Positions 43,043-51,839 of a stretch of 64,000 nt of DNA are shown here, in pieces. The stretch is from a bacterium (GTDB lineage Bacteria > Verrucomicrobiota > Verrucomicrobiia > Limisphaerales > UBA11358): NCBI GenBank assembly GCA_021813325.1, contig JAKALA010000001.1, positions 1-64,000 on the forward strand, given 5' to 3'. Under the pieces are notes generated by a model. That model was not told where the DNA came from. It saw only the letters and a program-made list of their open reading frames with translations, and made no database searches. Numbering within the stretch: position 1 is the stretch's first letter; each line of letters starts with the position of its first letter. The position numbers and the translations under genes were made by a program.

Positions 43043-43930
43043 TCAAACACGCAGGTAAACGTAGAGCGAGAAACACACTGCCGCCGCACCGGCGGCCGCC
43101 GCGAGGGACCACAACAGGCTCTTGTTGCGGGCGGCGATCGCAAACGTCGAAACAATCACCGCCAGTTGGGCGGCGAGCATGCCGAAGAAAAAGTTTTTGC
43201 TGCGATTGTGATGTTTCTCGGCGGAAATATTGTTCTGCCGCACTTGGAGTTCGTAGATGTTGGCGATGGACTGGTTCAACCTTGCCTCGCTATCGTAACG
43301 GGTGGCGTTGTAGCGAAGCCGGGCGGCGCTGAAACCACGGAACACTGATTTGTCGCCTTTCATCAACTCGGCATCCAGCCGGTCGGAATCCTTATTGATC
43401 GGCTTGGTCGCCATGTCAAACGCATCCGCCGCATTTTTGGCGTCGGTCAGCGCGGCTTTCAGGGCCGGCGGTTTAATCACGGCCAGCTTTTGGGCGATGG
43501 CGTTTTCGTCCTGGGAACTTTCCAAGGCTGTCAGTGCCGCTTTAACGTCTTCGGCAAAGACCGCCGGTTTGGCCACCGGCATTTCACCATGGACGAGGGC
43601 ATTGACCGTGGCTTCGCCCGCGCCGGGCAGGTTGGCGGCGGTCAAAGTTGGCACCTCGGCGGTGGCCGCCAGCAGATCAAAGGAATTTTGCGCCAGCGAA
43701 CTGCGCAACTTTTTAGCCTGAAAATAGCCCCACTGATCGCCGGCCTTGGATTGCAGTTGCGCGGCGTAGGCGCGGTCATACTGAGCCTTGGTCATTTCGC
43801 TGGAAGCCAATCCCGCGAGCATGGTGGCGATGACCGTCATGACAATGGGGGTTGAACTCAGGATTTTGCCCCACTTGGACTGCGGAAGGTCCTTTTTCAG
43901 TTCATCGGGAATTTGAATTTTGCCGGCCAT
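43043..43930 (-). CDS. DUF4337-like membrane protein
   Basis: 295 residues. Membrane helices lie near 26-44 (ILSSTPIVMTVIATMLAGL), 250-270 and 275-293. The segment AAQLQSKAGDQWGYFQAKKLRSSL (about 54-77) matches the DUF4337 family pattern of ..ASDQWAYYQAK... The long middle (about 80-240) is helical and charged, longer than in most members. The C-terminal pair of helices is typical. No function is known for the family. Confidence 0.7.
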   Translation of the reverse strand: MAGKIQIPDELKKDLPQSKWGKILSSTPIVMTVIATMLAGLASSEMTKAQYDRAYAAQLQSKAGDQWGYFQAKKLRSSLAQNSFDLLAATAEVPTLTAANLPGAGEATVNALVHGEMPVAKPAVFAEDVKAALTALESSQDENAIAQKLAVIKPPALKAALTDAKNAADAFDMATKPINKDSDRLDAELMKGDKSVFRGFSAARLRYNATRYDSEARLNQSIANIYELQVRQNNISAEKHHNRSKNFFFGMLAAQLAVIVSTFAIAARNKSLLWSLAAAAGAAAVCFSLYVYLRV

Positions 43931-44037
43931 AGTTTTGGTTCCTTTCGTCGCCGGCAGCTTACCGGAAAGATTTTAGGGCGCCAGCCTGCAATCAGCCGGC
44001 GCTTGAGGTTTGCCGCGAATTGGCCTATTTCTCGGCC

Positions 44038-44343
44038 ATGTTCATCGTCCATGTGCAGGTCCGGGTTAAGCCCGAATCGATCGAAGCCTTCAAGACCGCC
44101 ACCCTCGCCAATGCCCGGGCCAGCCTCCGGGAACCCGGCGTGGCGCGGTTCGATGTGGTGCAACAAGCCGACGATCCCACCAGGTTTGTGCTCGTCGAAG
44201 TCTATCGCGATGCCGCGGCGGCGGCCGCGCACAAGGAGACGGCGCATTATCCGGTCTGGCGCGATACGGTGGCCGACCTGATGGCCGAGCCGCGTGACAG
44301 CGTGAAATTCCACAACGTGTTTCCCGGCGACCAAGGCTGGTAA
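44038..44343 (+). CDS. ABM-type (antibiotic biosynthesis monooxygenase-like) protein
   Basis: 101 residues from ATG 44038. The ferredoxin-like ABM fold is seen in [38 protein letters not shown] and [19 protein letters not shown], ending with a HYPVWRDTV...AEPRD pattern like LsrG/YgiN quinol monooxygenases. The frame is open upstream from TTG 44020, which is a less likely start. It opens a four-gene row with DUF2721, Fe-ADH and MEKHLA genes. Confidence 0.88.
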   Translation: MFIVHVQVRVKPESIEAFKTATLANARASLREPGVARFDVVQQADDPTRFVLVEVYRDAAAAAAHKETAHYPVWRDTVADLMAEPRDSVKFHNVFPGDQGW

Positions 44344-44348
44344 GTTTT

Positions 44349-44858
44349 ATGGGCAACAACTTCATCATCCAAAATCCGTTCGCCATTCTCACCTTCATCG
44401 CGGCGCCGGCGATTTTGACCAATGCCGCCAGCGTGCTTGCCATGAGCACCATCAATCGCATGTTGCGCACGCGCGAACGGATGCATCAGATGTTCAAGGA
44501 ATCTACCGATTCGGTTGTCGCCAACAATCCCCAGTTCATTGCGCAGGTCAGCCGCGCTGAACGGCAGGGATTGCTGCTATTAAGCGCGCTCCACTGGATT
44601 TATGTGGCCATTGGCTCGTTTGCCGCCGCCAGTCTCGTCACGTTGATCGGCGCGGGCGTTGGCCAGTTGGGCAACACGTTCATGATGCGCATCATTGTCG
44701 GCGCGGGATTGTTGCTCGGCATCAGCGGCATCAGCGGCTTGATCGGCGGTTGCGTCAATTTATTCAAGGCCACACAGCTTTCGCTGGTGAATATCCGCGA
44801 AGAAGCCGAACTCATCCGCGCCCGGCAGACAACCAACCGCAAAACCGATGAAATTTGA
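44349..44858 (+). CDS. DUF2721 membrane protein
   Basis: 169 residues with three hydrophobic spans (about 12-32, 78-102 and 112-135) and the DUF2721 pattern AILTNAASVLAMSTINRMLRTRERM followed by AERQGLLLLSAL. The gene starts 5 bp after the ABM stop and overlaps the alcohol dehydrogenase by 11 bp. Function of the family is unknown; an inner-membrane location is likely. Confidence 0.85.
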   Translation: MGNNFIIQNPFAILTFIAAPAILTNAASVLAMSTINRMLRTRERMHQMFKESTDSVVANNPQFIAQVSRAERQGLLLLSALHWIYVAIGSFAAASLVTLIGAGVGQLGNTFMMRIIVGAGLLLGISGISGLIGGCVNLFKATQLSLVNIREEAELIRARQTTNRKTDEI

Positions 44859-46002
44859 ATTTGCCACCGCCACGCGGATCGTCTTCGGGGCCGGGGCGAT
44901 TGCGCAGGTCGGCGCGAACCTGAAAACCAATCGCCGCCGGGCGTTGGTGGTGACCGGGCGCAATCCACATCGGGTGGAAAAACTCCTGGCCAACCTTTCG
45001 GCGGGCGCCATCGGCATCACGATGTTTTCGGTGGAGGGCGAACCGGAAATTGGCAGGGTAGAAACCGCCGTCGCTCTCGCCAAAAAGGAAAAATGCGATT
45101 TCGTCATCAGCCTGGGCGGCGGCAGCGTGATTGACGCCGGCAAAGCCATCGCCGCAATGCTGACGAATGAAGGCGAGCTGCTGGATTATCTGGAAATCAT
45201 CGGGCGCGGCCAAACGCTGAAAAAGCGGTGCGCGCCATTTATCGCCATTCCCACCACGGCGGGCACTGGCGCGGAAGTGACGCGCAACGCCGTGCTGGCC
45301 TCGGCCGAGCACAAAGTCAAAGTCAGCCTGCGCAGCCCGCTCATGCTGCCGAGCGTTGCCATTGTGGATCCCGAGCTGACTTACGAGTTGCCGCCGGCCC
45401 TGACCGCCAGCACCGGTCTGGATGCCCTGACCCAACTGATTGAGCCTTACGTGTGCCTGCGCGCCAACCCCATGACCGATGGTTTTTGTGCTGAAGGTAT
45501 TCAGCGCGCCGCCCGCTCGCTGCGCGAAGCGGTTTTCAACGGCCAAAACAAATCCGCCCGCGAAGACATGGCCGTTGCCAGTCTGTTGGGCGGACTGGCC
45601 TTGGCCAATGCCGGACTGGGCGCAGTCCACGGATTTGCCGGGCCGATTGGCGGCATGTTTCCCGCGCCGCATGGAGCCGTGTGCGCCGCGCTGCTTCCCC
45701 ACGTCATGATAGCAAACTTGCGGGCGTTGCAGCAACGTGACGTGAACAACTTTGCTCTGGGACGCTATCAAAAAGTCGCCGCGTTGCTAACCGGTGATCC
45801 TCAAGCGACGGCTGACGATGGGGTCGAGTGGGTTCAAGCGCTGGTTGCCGACATGCCGCTTGTGCGGCTGGGGACATACGGCATTCGGGAAGAGCACATT
45901 GATGACGTCGTCGCCAAAGCTGCGAACGCCAGCAGCATGAAAGCGAATCCGATTGGGCTCACGCCGGATGAGCTGGCGCAAATTCTGCGAGAGGCCCTGT
46001 AA
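44848..46002 (+). CDS. Iron-containing alcohol dehydrogenase
   Basis: 384 residues of the group III Fe-ADH family. The nucleotide-binding N-terminal domain has LGGGSVIDAGKAIAAML (about 90-106) and IPTTAGTGAEVTRNAVL, and the C-terminal metal domain GLDALTQLIEP, LANAGLGAVHGFAGPIGG and APHGAVCAALLP with the expected Asp and His ligands. It presumably interconverts an alcohol and an aldehyde with NAD(P)H. Substrate unknown. It is coupled to the DUF2721 gene by overlap and followed 4 bp later by the MEKHLA gene. Confidence 0.93.
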   Translation: MKFEFATATRIVFGAGAIAQVGANLKTNRRRALVVTGRNPHRVEKLLANLSAGAIGITMFSVEGEPEIGRVETAVALAKKEKCDFVISLGGGSVIDAGKAIAAMLTNEGELLDYLEIIGRGQTLKKRCAPFIAIPTTAGTGAEVTRNAVLASAEHKVKVSLRSPLMLPSVAIVDPELTYELPPALTASTGLDALTQLIEPYVCLRANPMTDGFCAEGIQRAARSLREAVFNGQNKSAREDMAVASLLGGLALANAGLGAVHGFAGPIGGMFPAPHGAVCAALLPHVMIANLRALQQRDVNNFALGRYQKVAALLTGDPQATADDGVEWVQALVADMPLVRLGTYGIREEHIDDVVAKAANASSMKANPIGLTPDELAQILREAL

Positions 46003-46006
46003 TTTT

Positions 46007-46471
46007 ATGGAAGCAATCTGGCAAAGTCCGGCGGTAATCGCTCAAACCCAACTCATCTCGCGCAGTCTGGACCATTGGACCGGACGCGCCTTGTTGTCCG
46101 GATTATTCAATCCGCTCGGACTGGCCAAAAATGTGTTTGCGGCGCCATTTGTCCTGGTTTCCCACGGAGTTGAAGCCGATCCGGTTTTAAACTACGGCAA
46201 TGCGTCCGCATTAAAACTGTGGGAAATGCCGTGGGAAGCACTGACGCGAACGCCGTCGCGTTTCACGGCGGAGGCTCCGAATCGCGAGGAGCGGGCGCGC
46301 TTGCTGGCGGCGGTGACGGCCAACGGATTCATTGATGATTACAGCGGCATTCGCATTTCCAAAAGCGGGCGGCGTTTTCGCATCGCCCAGGCCACAGTCT
46401 GGAATTTACTGGATGAACGTGGCAATTATGCCGGTCAGGCGGCGCAATTTTCCAATTGGGAATTTCTTTAA
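46007..46471 (+). CDS. MEKHLA domain protein
   Basis: 154 residues forming a single PAS-like MEKHLA domain: an N-terminal helix (VIAQTQLISRSLDHWTGRAL), APFVLVSHGVEADPVLNYGN, then LWEMPWEALTRTPSRFTAE and a C-terminal WNLLDERGNYAGQAAQFSNW. The family is found in plants and bacteria and its ligand is unknown. It ends the ABM-DUF2721-ADH row, 36 bp short of the phosphoesterase terminator region. Confidence 0.88.
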   Translation: MEAIWQSPAVIAQTQLISRSLDHWTGRALLSGLFNPLGLAKNVFAAPFVLVSHGVEADPVLNYGNASALKLWEMPWEALTRTPSRFTAEAPNREERARLLAAVTANGFIDDYSGIRISKSGRRFRIAQATVWNLLDERGNYAGQAAQFSNWEFL

Positions 46472-46477
46472 AATGAA

Positions 46478-46504
46478 GAGGCGCCCCGGAATGCGGGACG
46501 CCTC
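46478..46504. terminator. Hairpin between convergent genes
   Basis: GAGGCG-x-CCC and GGG-x-CGCCTC pair with one mismatch around a 7-nt loop (46478-46487 with 46495-46504). It lies between the stops of the MEKHLA and phosphoesterase genes and is probably a shared terminator. Confidence 0.5.
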
Positions 46505-46540
46505 AGATTCGGACCGACTGATTTGGGTGTTTGCGCTGCC

Positions 46541-48067
46541 TTACCGGCTGCAATCCGCCGGGAAATGGAACACTTCCGCGAGATCGTTCACCTTGGGATT
46601 TGCATCGCGGTGTGACAGCGGCGGCAGATTGAAGCGGCGTTCAATCAGCTTGAGAATGGAAACAGTTTCGTTCTCCTGGTGATCCACGTAGCCGCCTTGA
46701 GTGAAGGGCGAAATGACAATGGTCGGCACGCGGGTGCCAACGCCCCAGGAGTCCACCATGGGCGGGGCAACGTGATCCCAACGTCCGCCGTTTTCATCGT
46801 AGGTGACAATGATGATGGAATCTTTCCAATATTTGCTTTGCTGGACGGCGCTGACCAGGTCGGCGACATGTTGTTGTCCCTGGAACAGGGCGGCATAACC
46901 GGGGTGTTCATTGTCGGGGCCGAGCGGTTTGATGAAACTCACAGCGGGCAGTTTGCCGCTGGCAACATCATTCAAGAAGACCGTTTCATCCTGCAAATGC
47001 GCATCCGATCCGGTAGTCGCCGGGTTGAGCGAACCGTCCAGGTTGAACGGCGCGTATTTTTCGAAGTAAGCGAAGGCTTGATGATGATATTGGAATAGCG
47101 GATCGGCATGGCCGTGGATGGCATTATCCCAGCCGCCGGAATACCATTTCCACGAGATGTTCGCATCATCGAGACGGTTGCCGATGGTGGGCGTGTAATC
47201 GCTCTGCGAGGGATCGACATTGTTGATGGGCAGCATCAACTGGTTTGCCGCCACGGACGGATGCGGCGCCACGAGGCTGAACGTGGTGTTGACGACGTAG
47301 TTGCTGTCGATGGTCAGGTGCGAATCATTGAGCGTCCGGGTTGCGGGATCGTAGCTGGAGGCAAAACCGGCGGGCACCGGCTGCTCCCACAGCGGCGCGG
47401 CGGCGGCCACGAGGAATTGATGATTCAGGAAGGAACCGCCGTAAGCCGAATGAAAGAAGTTGTCGCAGATGGTGTATTGCCGCGCCAATTTGCCTTCGGG
47501 CATTTCGGTGGCATCGAAACAGCTCAAAACCAAACCGGGATTGTCGCTCCAGGTGACAAACTTGTCCATCGAGCCAAGCGACGGTTCCAGCACGCCGTTA
47601 TCAATCTGCAACTGCTCGTGATAAAACTTGTGAACGATGTCGCCGGTTGTGTTCGTGTCAGCCACATATTTGGTGGCGTCATAAGGGATCATCGGTAGCG
47701 CGGGCTGGCCGTTGGCCGGCGGAAAGCGCAAATCGGGTCCGCCGTTCAAAGGTTGAGGCATCTGATAGAGGTAGGACGCATAACCGGTGGACTTATCCCA
47801 TTGCGGCAAAGTGTCGGAGGCGTAGGCCAGACCGTTCACGCCGGGCATGCGGCCATACAGGGCGTCAAAGCTCCAGTTCTCCTGGTAGATAACGATGATG
47901 TGTTTGACGCGCGACTGGAGCAACGCATCGAACGCGTGGTTGCCGCCCTTTTCGTGCATTTCGGCGTGGGCCGACGGCAACGCCGCCGCTAGGGCGGCCG
48001 CCGCCAGGGCCGCCGTGATGAAGCCGGCCATTTTGACTTTTCCTTGGATTCTTTTGTTGGTTTTCAT
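46541..48067 (-). CDS. Phosphoesterase family protein (phospholipase C/acid phosphatase-like), secreted
   Basis: 508 residues from the ATG at 48067; a farther in-frame start (48154) is less likely because the signal peptide starts here (about residues 12-35, MAGFITAALAAAALAAALPS). The family motifs are IYQENWSFDALYG near 60, HNVTxx-type residues absent, and the second block VTYDENGGRWDHVAPP with GTRVPTIVISPF (about 430-465). This is the PF04185 fold of bacterial phospholipase C and AcpA-type acid phosphatases. Exported to the periplasm or outside; substrate unknown. Confidence 0.88.
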   Translation of the reverse strand: MKTNKRIQGKVKMAGFITAALAAAALAAALPSAHAEMHEKGGNHAFDALLQSRVKHIIVIYQENWSFDALYGRMPGVNGLAYASDTLPQWDKSTGYASYLYQMPQPLNGGPDLRFPPANGQPALPMIPYDATKYVADTNTTGDIVHKFYHEQLQIDNGVLEPSLGSMDKFVTWSDNPGLVLSCFDATEMPEGKLARQYTICDNFFHSAYGGSFLNHQFLVAAAAPLWEQPVPAGFASSYDPATRTLNDSHLTIDSNYVVNTTFSLVAPHPSVAANQLMLPINNVDPSQSDYTPTIGNRLDDANISWKWYSGGWDNAIHGHADPLFQYHHQAFAYFEKYAPFNLDGSLNPATTGSDAHLQDETVFLNDVASGKLPAVSFIKPLGPDNEHPGYAALFQGQQHVADLVSAVQQSKYWKDSIIIVTYDENGGRWDHVAPPMVDSWGVGTRVPTIVISPFTQGGYVDHQENETVSILKLIERRFNLPPLSHRDANPKVNDLAEVFHFPADCSR

Positions 48068-48305
48068 GTGCAGACTTGTATTGGTTGGTATCTTTGGATC
48101 GACGGCTGATTTCTCCCATAAGCGTGTTACCTTCAGGTGTCGCCCGCCTGACAAATCGGCAACAAAGGCTTCTTACAACAAGTATAATGTCTGCGAATTG
48201 TCGGATGCGGGTGAGTTTTCCGGCGCGGAATTTCTTTGAGCCATTGGCCAAACCCACTAACCTGCTGCGGGTGAACAGCTCCGGTTCCGTCTGTCCAATT
48301 TGCTC

Positions 48306-49550
48306 ATGAAATCCGCGCGTATCGTTGTGGTCGGTGGCGGCGCGGCGGGTTTTTTCGCGGCGATCGCCTGTGCGGAGGCCCGGCCCGGGGCCGAGGTAAT
48401 GATTCTTGAAAAAACGGCACACTTTCTCGCCAAGGTGAAAATCTCCGGCGGCGGCCGGTGCAATGTCACGCACGCGTGTTTTGAGCCGCGTGAATTCGCC
48501 CGGCGCTATCCGCGGGGCGAACGCGCATTGATTTCCGCGCTGCAAAAATTTTCGGCCCGCGACACCGTAACCTGGTTTGCCGAACGCGGCGTGGAGCTGA
48601 AAACCGAGGCGGATGGGCGCATGTTTCCGGTGACTGATTCATCGCAAACCATTGTGGATTGTCTGCAACGGGCGGCGGCCAACGCGGGCGTGGTTTTAAA
48701 AGCGAATTGCGAAGTCGCAAACGTGGCGAAGCTTCCCGGCGGTTTCGGGTTGAAACTGACGAACGGCACGGCGATCGCCTGTGATTGTCTGCTGATTGCC
48801 ACAGGCGGTTGTCGCACGGCGGCCCTTGCTCAATTGGCCGTTTCGCTAGGGCACAAACTGGAACCGCCGGTGCCGTCGCTGTTTACCTTTCACATCGCCG
48901 CGTCGTGGCTCGGCGGCCTGGCGGGTGTTGCTGTGGAAGACGCAGAAGCGGCGATTGCAAATGCCGGGATCCGGCAGCGCGGGGCGATGTTAATCACTCA
49001 TTGGGGCGTCAGCGGGCCGGCTATTTTACGGCTTTCGGCCTGGGGCGCGCGCTGGTTACATGAACAGAACTACCGTTTTTCGCTGCTGGTCAACTGGCTG
49101 CCAAATTGGACCGATGAGAAATTGGCGGATGAATTCGCAAGCCGGCGCCGTTCGCAGCCGGCCAAGCTGGTGCTGAATTTCCCGGTCGCTCCGCTTTCCG
49201 CGCGTTTGTGGACGCAACTGGTGGCGGCGGCCGGTGTGAGCGCCGATACGCGCTGGTCGGCCTTGGGCCGTGCCGCGCAGCATCGTTTGATCCAGCAATT
49301 GCGGCGCAGCGAATTTTCGGTGACGGACAAGAGCTTGAACAAGGATGAGTTTGTGACCTGCGGCGGCGTGGCGTTGGCGGAGGTGGATTTCAAAAACATG
49401 GCCAGCAAAAATTGTCCGGGCCTGTTTTTTGCGGGCGAGGTGCTGGATGTGGATGGCGTGACGGGCGGATTTAATTTTCAAGCCGCTTGGACGACTGGCT
49501 GGCTGGCCGGGCGGGCGATGGCGCAGCTTAAAACCACTTCCGCTTCTTGA
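48306..49550 (+). CDS. NAD(P)/FAD-dependent oxidoreductase, BaiN/HI0933-type
   Basis: 414 residues. The FAD dinucleotide motif VVVGGGAAGFFAAI (about 8-21) and the subfamily motif KISGGGRCNVTH (about 45-56) identify the HI0933/BaiN family. The C-terminal FAD motif reads GLFFAGEVLDVDGVTGGFNFQAAWTTGWLAGRAM. The start at ATG 48306 gives the usual N-terminus. Substrate unknown. It overlaps the convergent corA gene by 23 bp. Confidence 0.92.
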   Translation: MKSARIVVVGGGAAGFFAAIACAEARPGAEVMILEKTAHFLAKVKISGGGRCNVTHACFEPREFARRYPRGERALISALQKFSARDTVTWFAERGVELKTEADGRMFPVTDSSQTIVDCLQRAAANAGVVLKANCEVANVAKLPGGFGLKLTNGTAIACDCLLIATGGCRTAALAQLAVSLGHKLEPPVPSLFTFHIAASWLGGLAGVAVEDAEAAIANAGIRQRGAMLITHWGVSGPAILRLSAWGARWLHEQNYRFSLLVNWLPNWTDEKLADEFASRRRSQPAKLVLNFPVAPLSARLWTQLVAAAGVSADTRWSALGRAAQHRLIQQLRRSEFSVTDKSLNKDEFVTCGGVALAEVDFKNMASKNCPGLFFAGEVLDVDGVTGGFNFQAAWTTGWLAGRAMAQLKTTSAS

Positions 49551-50526
49551 AATACAGGTAGGTGGCGAGAGTTGAAACCACCATGAGAACCGCGGCGATG
49601 GGATAAGCGTGCCGATGTTCCAATTCCGGCATATCTTTGAAATTCATGCCATACCAGGTGCCGATCATCATCAGCGGCGTGGTGATCACCGTGATGAGCG
49701 TGAGGAGTTTGACGACCTCGCCGGTCTGGTTGGACGACATGTTGAGGTAAACCTGCAAAATGCCGGTGAGCGAATCGGTGTAGCCGTGCGCCATTTCGCC
49801 GATGTGAAAAAGCGAGTCGTAAATATCGCGGAAATACGGCACCAGATGCGGACGGACCAGCTTGAATTCGCCGGCGGCAAAACGCCCCAGCACCTCGCGT
49901 TGCGGGCCGATGATCTGGCGCAGGTGGAGCACTTCTTTTTTGACCTGCAAAATTTTGTTCAGGGTTTCCTTGCTCGGCTGTTGGAAGGCGAGATCTTCCA
50001 GCTCGGCGATTTCCAGCGACAGATCGTCGAGGGCGGGTTTGTAGTTGTCCACCAGCGTGTCCAGCAGCGAATGGGTCACGCGGTCGGGGGCGCGCGCGAT
50101 GTTCATGGCGCCGTTGAGCGAGCGTTCCTCCACGCTGGAAACGCTGCGCAACGCCTGGTTGTGATAGGTGACGAGAAAATTTTTGCCGAGGAAAAAGTTC
50201 AATTCGCTCGTGTCAAAGCAGCCTTCCTTGCGGCTGTAGTCCACGGCATGAATCACCATGAACAAATACGGCGTGAACAGGTCGCCCTCCTTCGGCAAGT
50301 ATTCCTCCACTTTGGGCGATGGGCTGGGCTGGACGCAGTCTTCAATGGACAGCGGATGGAAATGGAAAATCTGCTCCAGCACTTCCCTGGTTTCAAAGTC
50401 GGTGGGCTTTTCCAGGTCCACCCAGAGAAACAGGTTGGTGTCCGCCAGCAAGGTGGGCATCAGGAACGGCTCAATGTCCTTGGTGTGCAGCTTGCCTTGT
50501 GTGGTGAATGCAAAGGAACGGATCAT
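49528..50526 (-). CDS. corA: CorA-type magnesium/cobalt transporter
   Basis: 332 residues. The large N-terminal cytoplasmic funnel (about 1-270) includes a long helical stalk, followed by two C-terminal membrane helices. The selectivity motif GMN is at 293-295 (WYGMNFKDMPE), and the last helix ends with the basic KKRKWF. It forms a pentameric inner-membrane channel for Mg2+ in the family. No magnesium-sensing leader was recognised upstream. Confidence 0.95.
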   Translation of the reverse strand: MIRSFAFTTQGKLHTKDIEPFLMPTLLADTNLFLWVDLEKPTDFETREVLEQIFHFHPLSIEDCVQPSPSPKVEEYLPKEGDLFTPYLFMVIHAVDYSRKEGCFDTSELNFFLGKNFLVTYHNQALRSVSSVEERSLNGAMNIARAPDRVTHSLLDTLVDNYKPALDDLSLEIAELEDLAFQQPSKETLNKILQVKKEVLHLRQIIGPQREVLGRFAAGEFKLVRPHLVPYFRDIYDSLFHIGEMAHGYTDSLTGILQVYLNMSSNQTGEVVKLLTLITVITTPLMMIGTWYGMNFKDMPELEHRHAYPIAAVLMVVSTLATYLYFKKRKWF

Positions 50527-50552
50527 GCGTTGTTGGACTTCCTGCCGGCATC

Positions 50553-51839
50553 CTAGGTGCAGCCTGGTTTAAGGCAAGTATCCTTTGCGTTTTCCTGCGG
50601 AACCGCATTCTGTCGGCAGATGGAGGAATAGACGGCGGCGAGCGGCTTGGGCGAACGCGGCAATTGCGGATCATTGAAATTCACGGCCAGCAGGCCAAAT
50701 TTTTTGGTGTAGCCGAACTGCCATTCAAAATTATCCAGCAGCGACCAGTAAAAAAATCCCCGCACATTCGTGCCGGCGGAAATCGACCGGTGCAGCGCGG
50801 TCAAATTTTGCCGCAGATCGCGTGCGCGGAAGGATTCGTCGTTCGAGGCCGCGCCGTGCTCCGTGATGTAAATGGGCAGGTTAAATTTGCGGTGCAGATA
50901 CCTGAGGATTTTTTCCATGCCCTCGGGGTAACGCTCCACCATGTCATCACAGACAAAGCCAAAATCCCGCAATCGTTTCACCGGTGTGCCGCTGGCCGGA
51001 ATCATGGCGCAAAAATGATGAAACCGGACACGTCCGTAATAGTTCAATCCGATGAAGGTGGATGCTCGTTTACGCCGGCCGCCGAGAAAAGCGTCCAGCA
51101 CAAATTTATTGAACGTGTAATGGCAGGCGAAGGCGGTGGAGCGGTCCCACAGCGAATATTTCTGGTAGGCGTGAAAAAACGTCCAGTTCTTGGCGATGCC
51201 GACTTCCGGTTTGCGTCCGGCATTTCCTTCGCGACGAATGATGCGGCTGGCCCGCACATGAGCGCGGGCCATGTGATCGATCACCCGCCGGAACTGGCCA
51301 AGCTGCCACTTGTGCTGCGGCGGAAATCCTCCGAGCAGATAGGCGACACAGGCGTAGGTGTCCGGTTCGTTAAACGTATTCCACAAATACACGCGCTCTT
51401 TCAGCGCGGCCACAAGCTGCCGGACATAGTCGACAAACGCTTTTATCGTGGCTTTATTGGTCCAGCCGCCTGCGGCATTGATCCACGGCGGATTCGCAAA
51501 GTGATGCAGGACCACCATGGGCGTGATACCGGCGGCGAGAAGCCGGTCCAGCAAATCCACATAGCGTGCCAGCTCGGCTTGATTGAGCGGCGCGAACGGG
51601 GCGGATTGCAAACGCGACCATTCAATGCCGAAGCGATAGGCGTTGACGCCGAGCTGTCGCATCCAGTCGATGTCTTCAGGATAACGATGATAGTGGTCGC
51701 AGGCGATGCGGCAGTGGCCGCCGTCCTGGGCGACAAAGGGTGTCCATTCGTTGTTGACGTGCCCTTCCACCTGCGTCGGCGAAGTCGCTGTGCCCCAGAG
51801 AAATTGCTCGGGAAAACGGAGGGTCTTTTCAGCCGTCAT
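50553..51839 (-). CDS. Glycoside hydrolase family 1 (beta-glucosidase-like)
   Basis: 428 residues. The catalytic acid/base is E158 in WNTFNEPD, and the nucleophile is E327 in YITEHGA, where His replaces the Asn of the usual TENG. FLWGTATSPTQVEG opens the TIM barrel as in family 1. The start at 51839 overlaps the upstream glycosyltransferase stop as ATGA; a start at 51848 is possible. No signal peptide: cytoplasmic. Natural substrate unknown. It may hydrolyse the sugar put on by, or feed, the neighbouring glycosyltransferase. Confidence 0.92.
   Translation of the reverse strand: MTAEKTLRFPEQFLWGTATSPTQVEGHVNNEWTPFVAQDGGHCRIACDHYHRYPEDIDWMRQLGVNAYRFGIEWSRLQSAPFAPLNQAELARYVDLLDRLLAAGITPMVVLHHFANPPWINAAGGWTNKATIKAFVDYVRQLVAALKERVYLWNTFNEPDTYACVAYLLGGFPPQHKWQLGQFRRVIDHMARAHVRASRIIRREGNAGRKPEVGIAKNWTFFHAYQKYSLWDRSTAFACHYTFNKFVLDAFLGGRRKRASTFIGLNYYGRVRFHHFCAMIPASGTPVKRLRDFGFVCDDMVERYPEGMEKILRYLHRKFNLPIYITEHGAASNDESFRARDLRQNLTALHRSISAGTNVRGFFYWSLLDNFEWQFGYTKKFGLLAVNFNDPQLPRSPKPLAAVYSSICRQNAVPQENAKDTCLKPGCT

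Noticed and set aside
42256-43155. Minus-strand frame covering hsp20
   Set aside because: Overlaps a certain heat-shock gene and its terminator; non-protein-like.
48183-48188. TATAAT upstream of the BaiN-like gene
   Set aside because: No acceptable -35 at 16-18 bp; kept out of the feature list.
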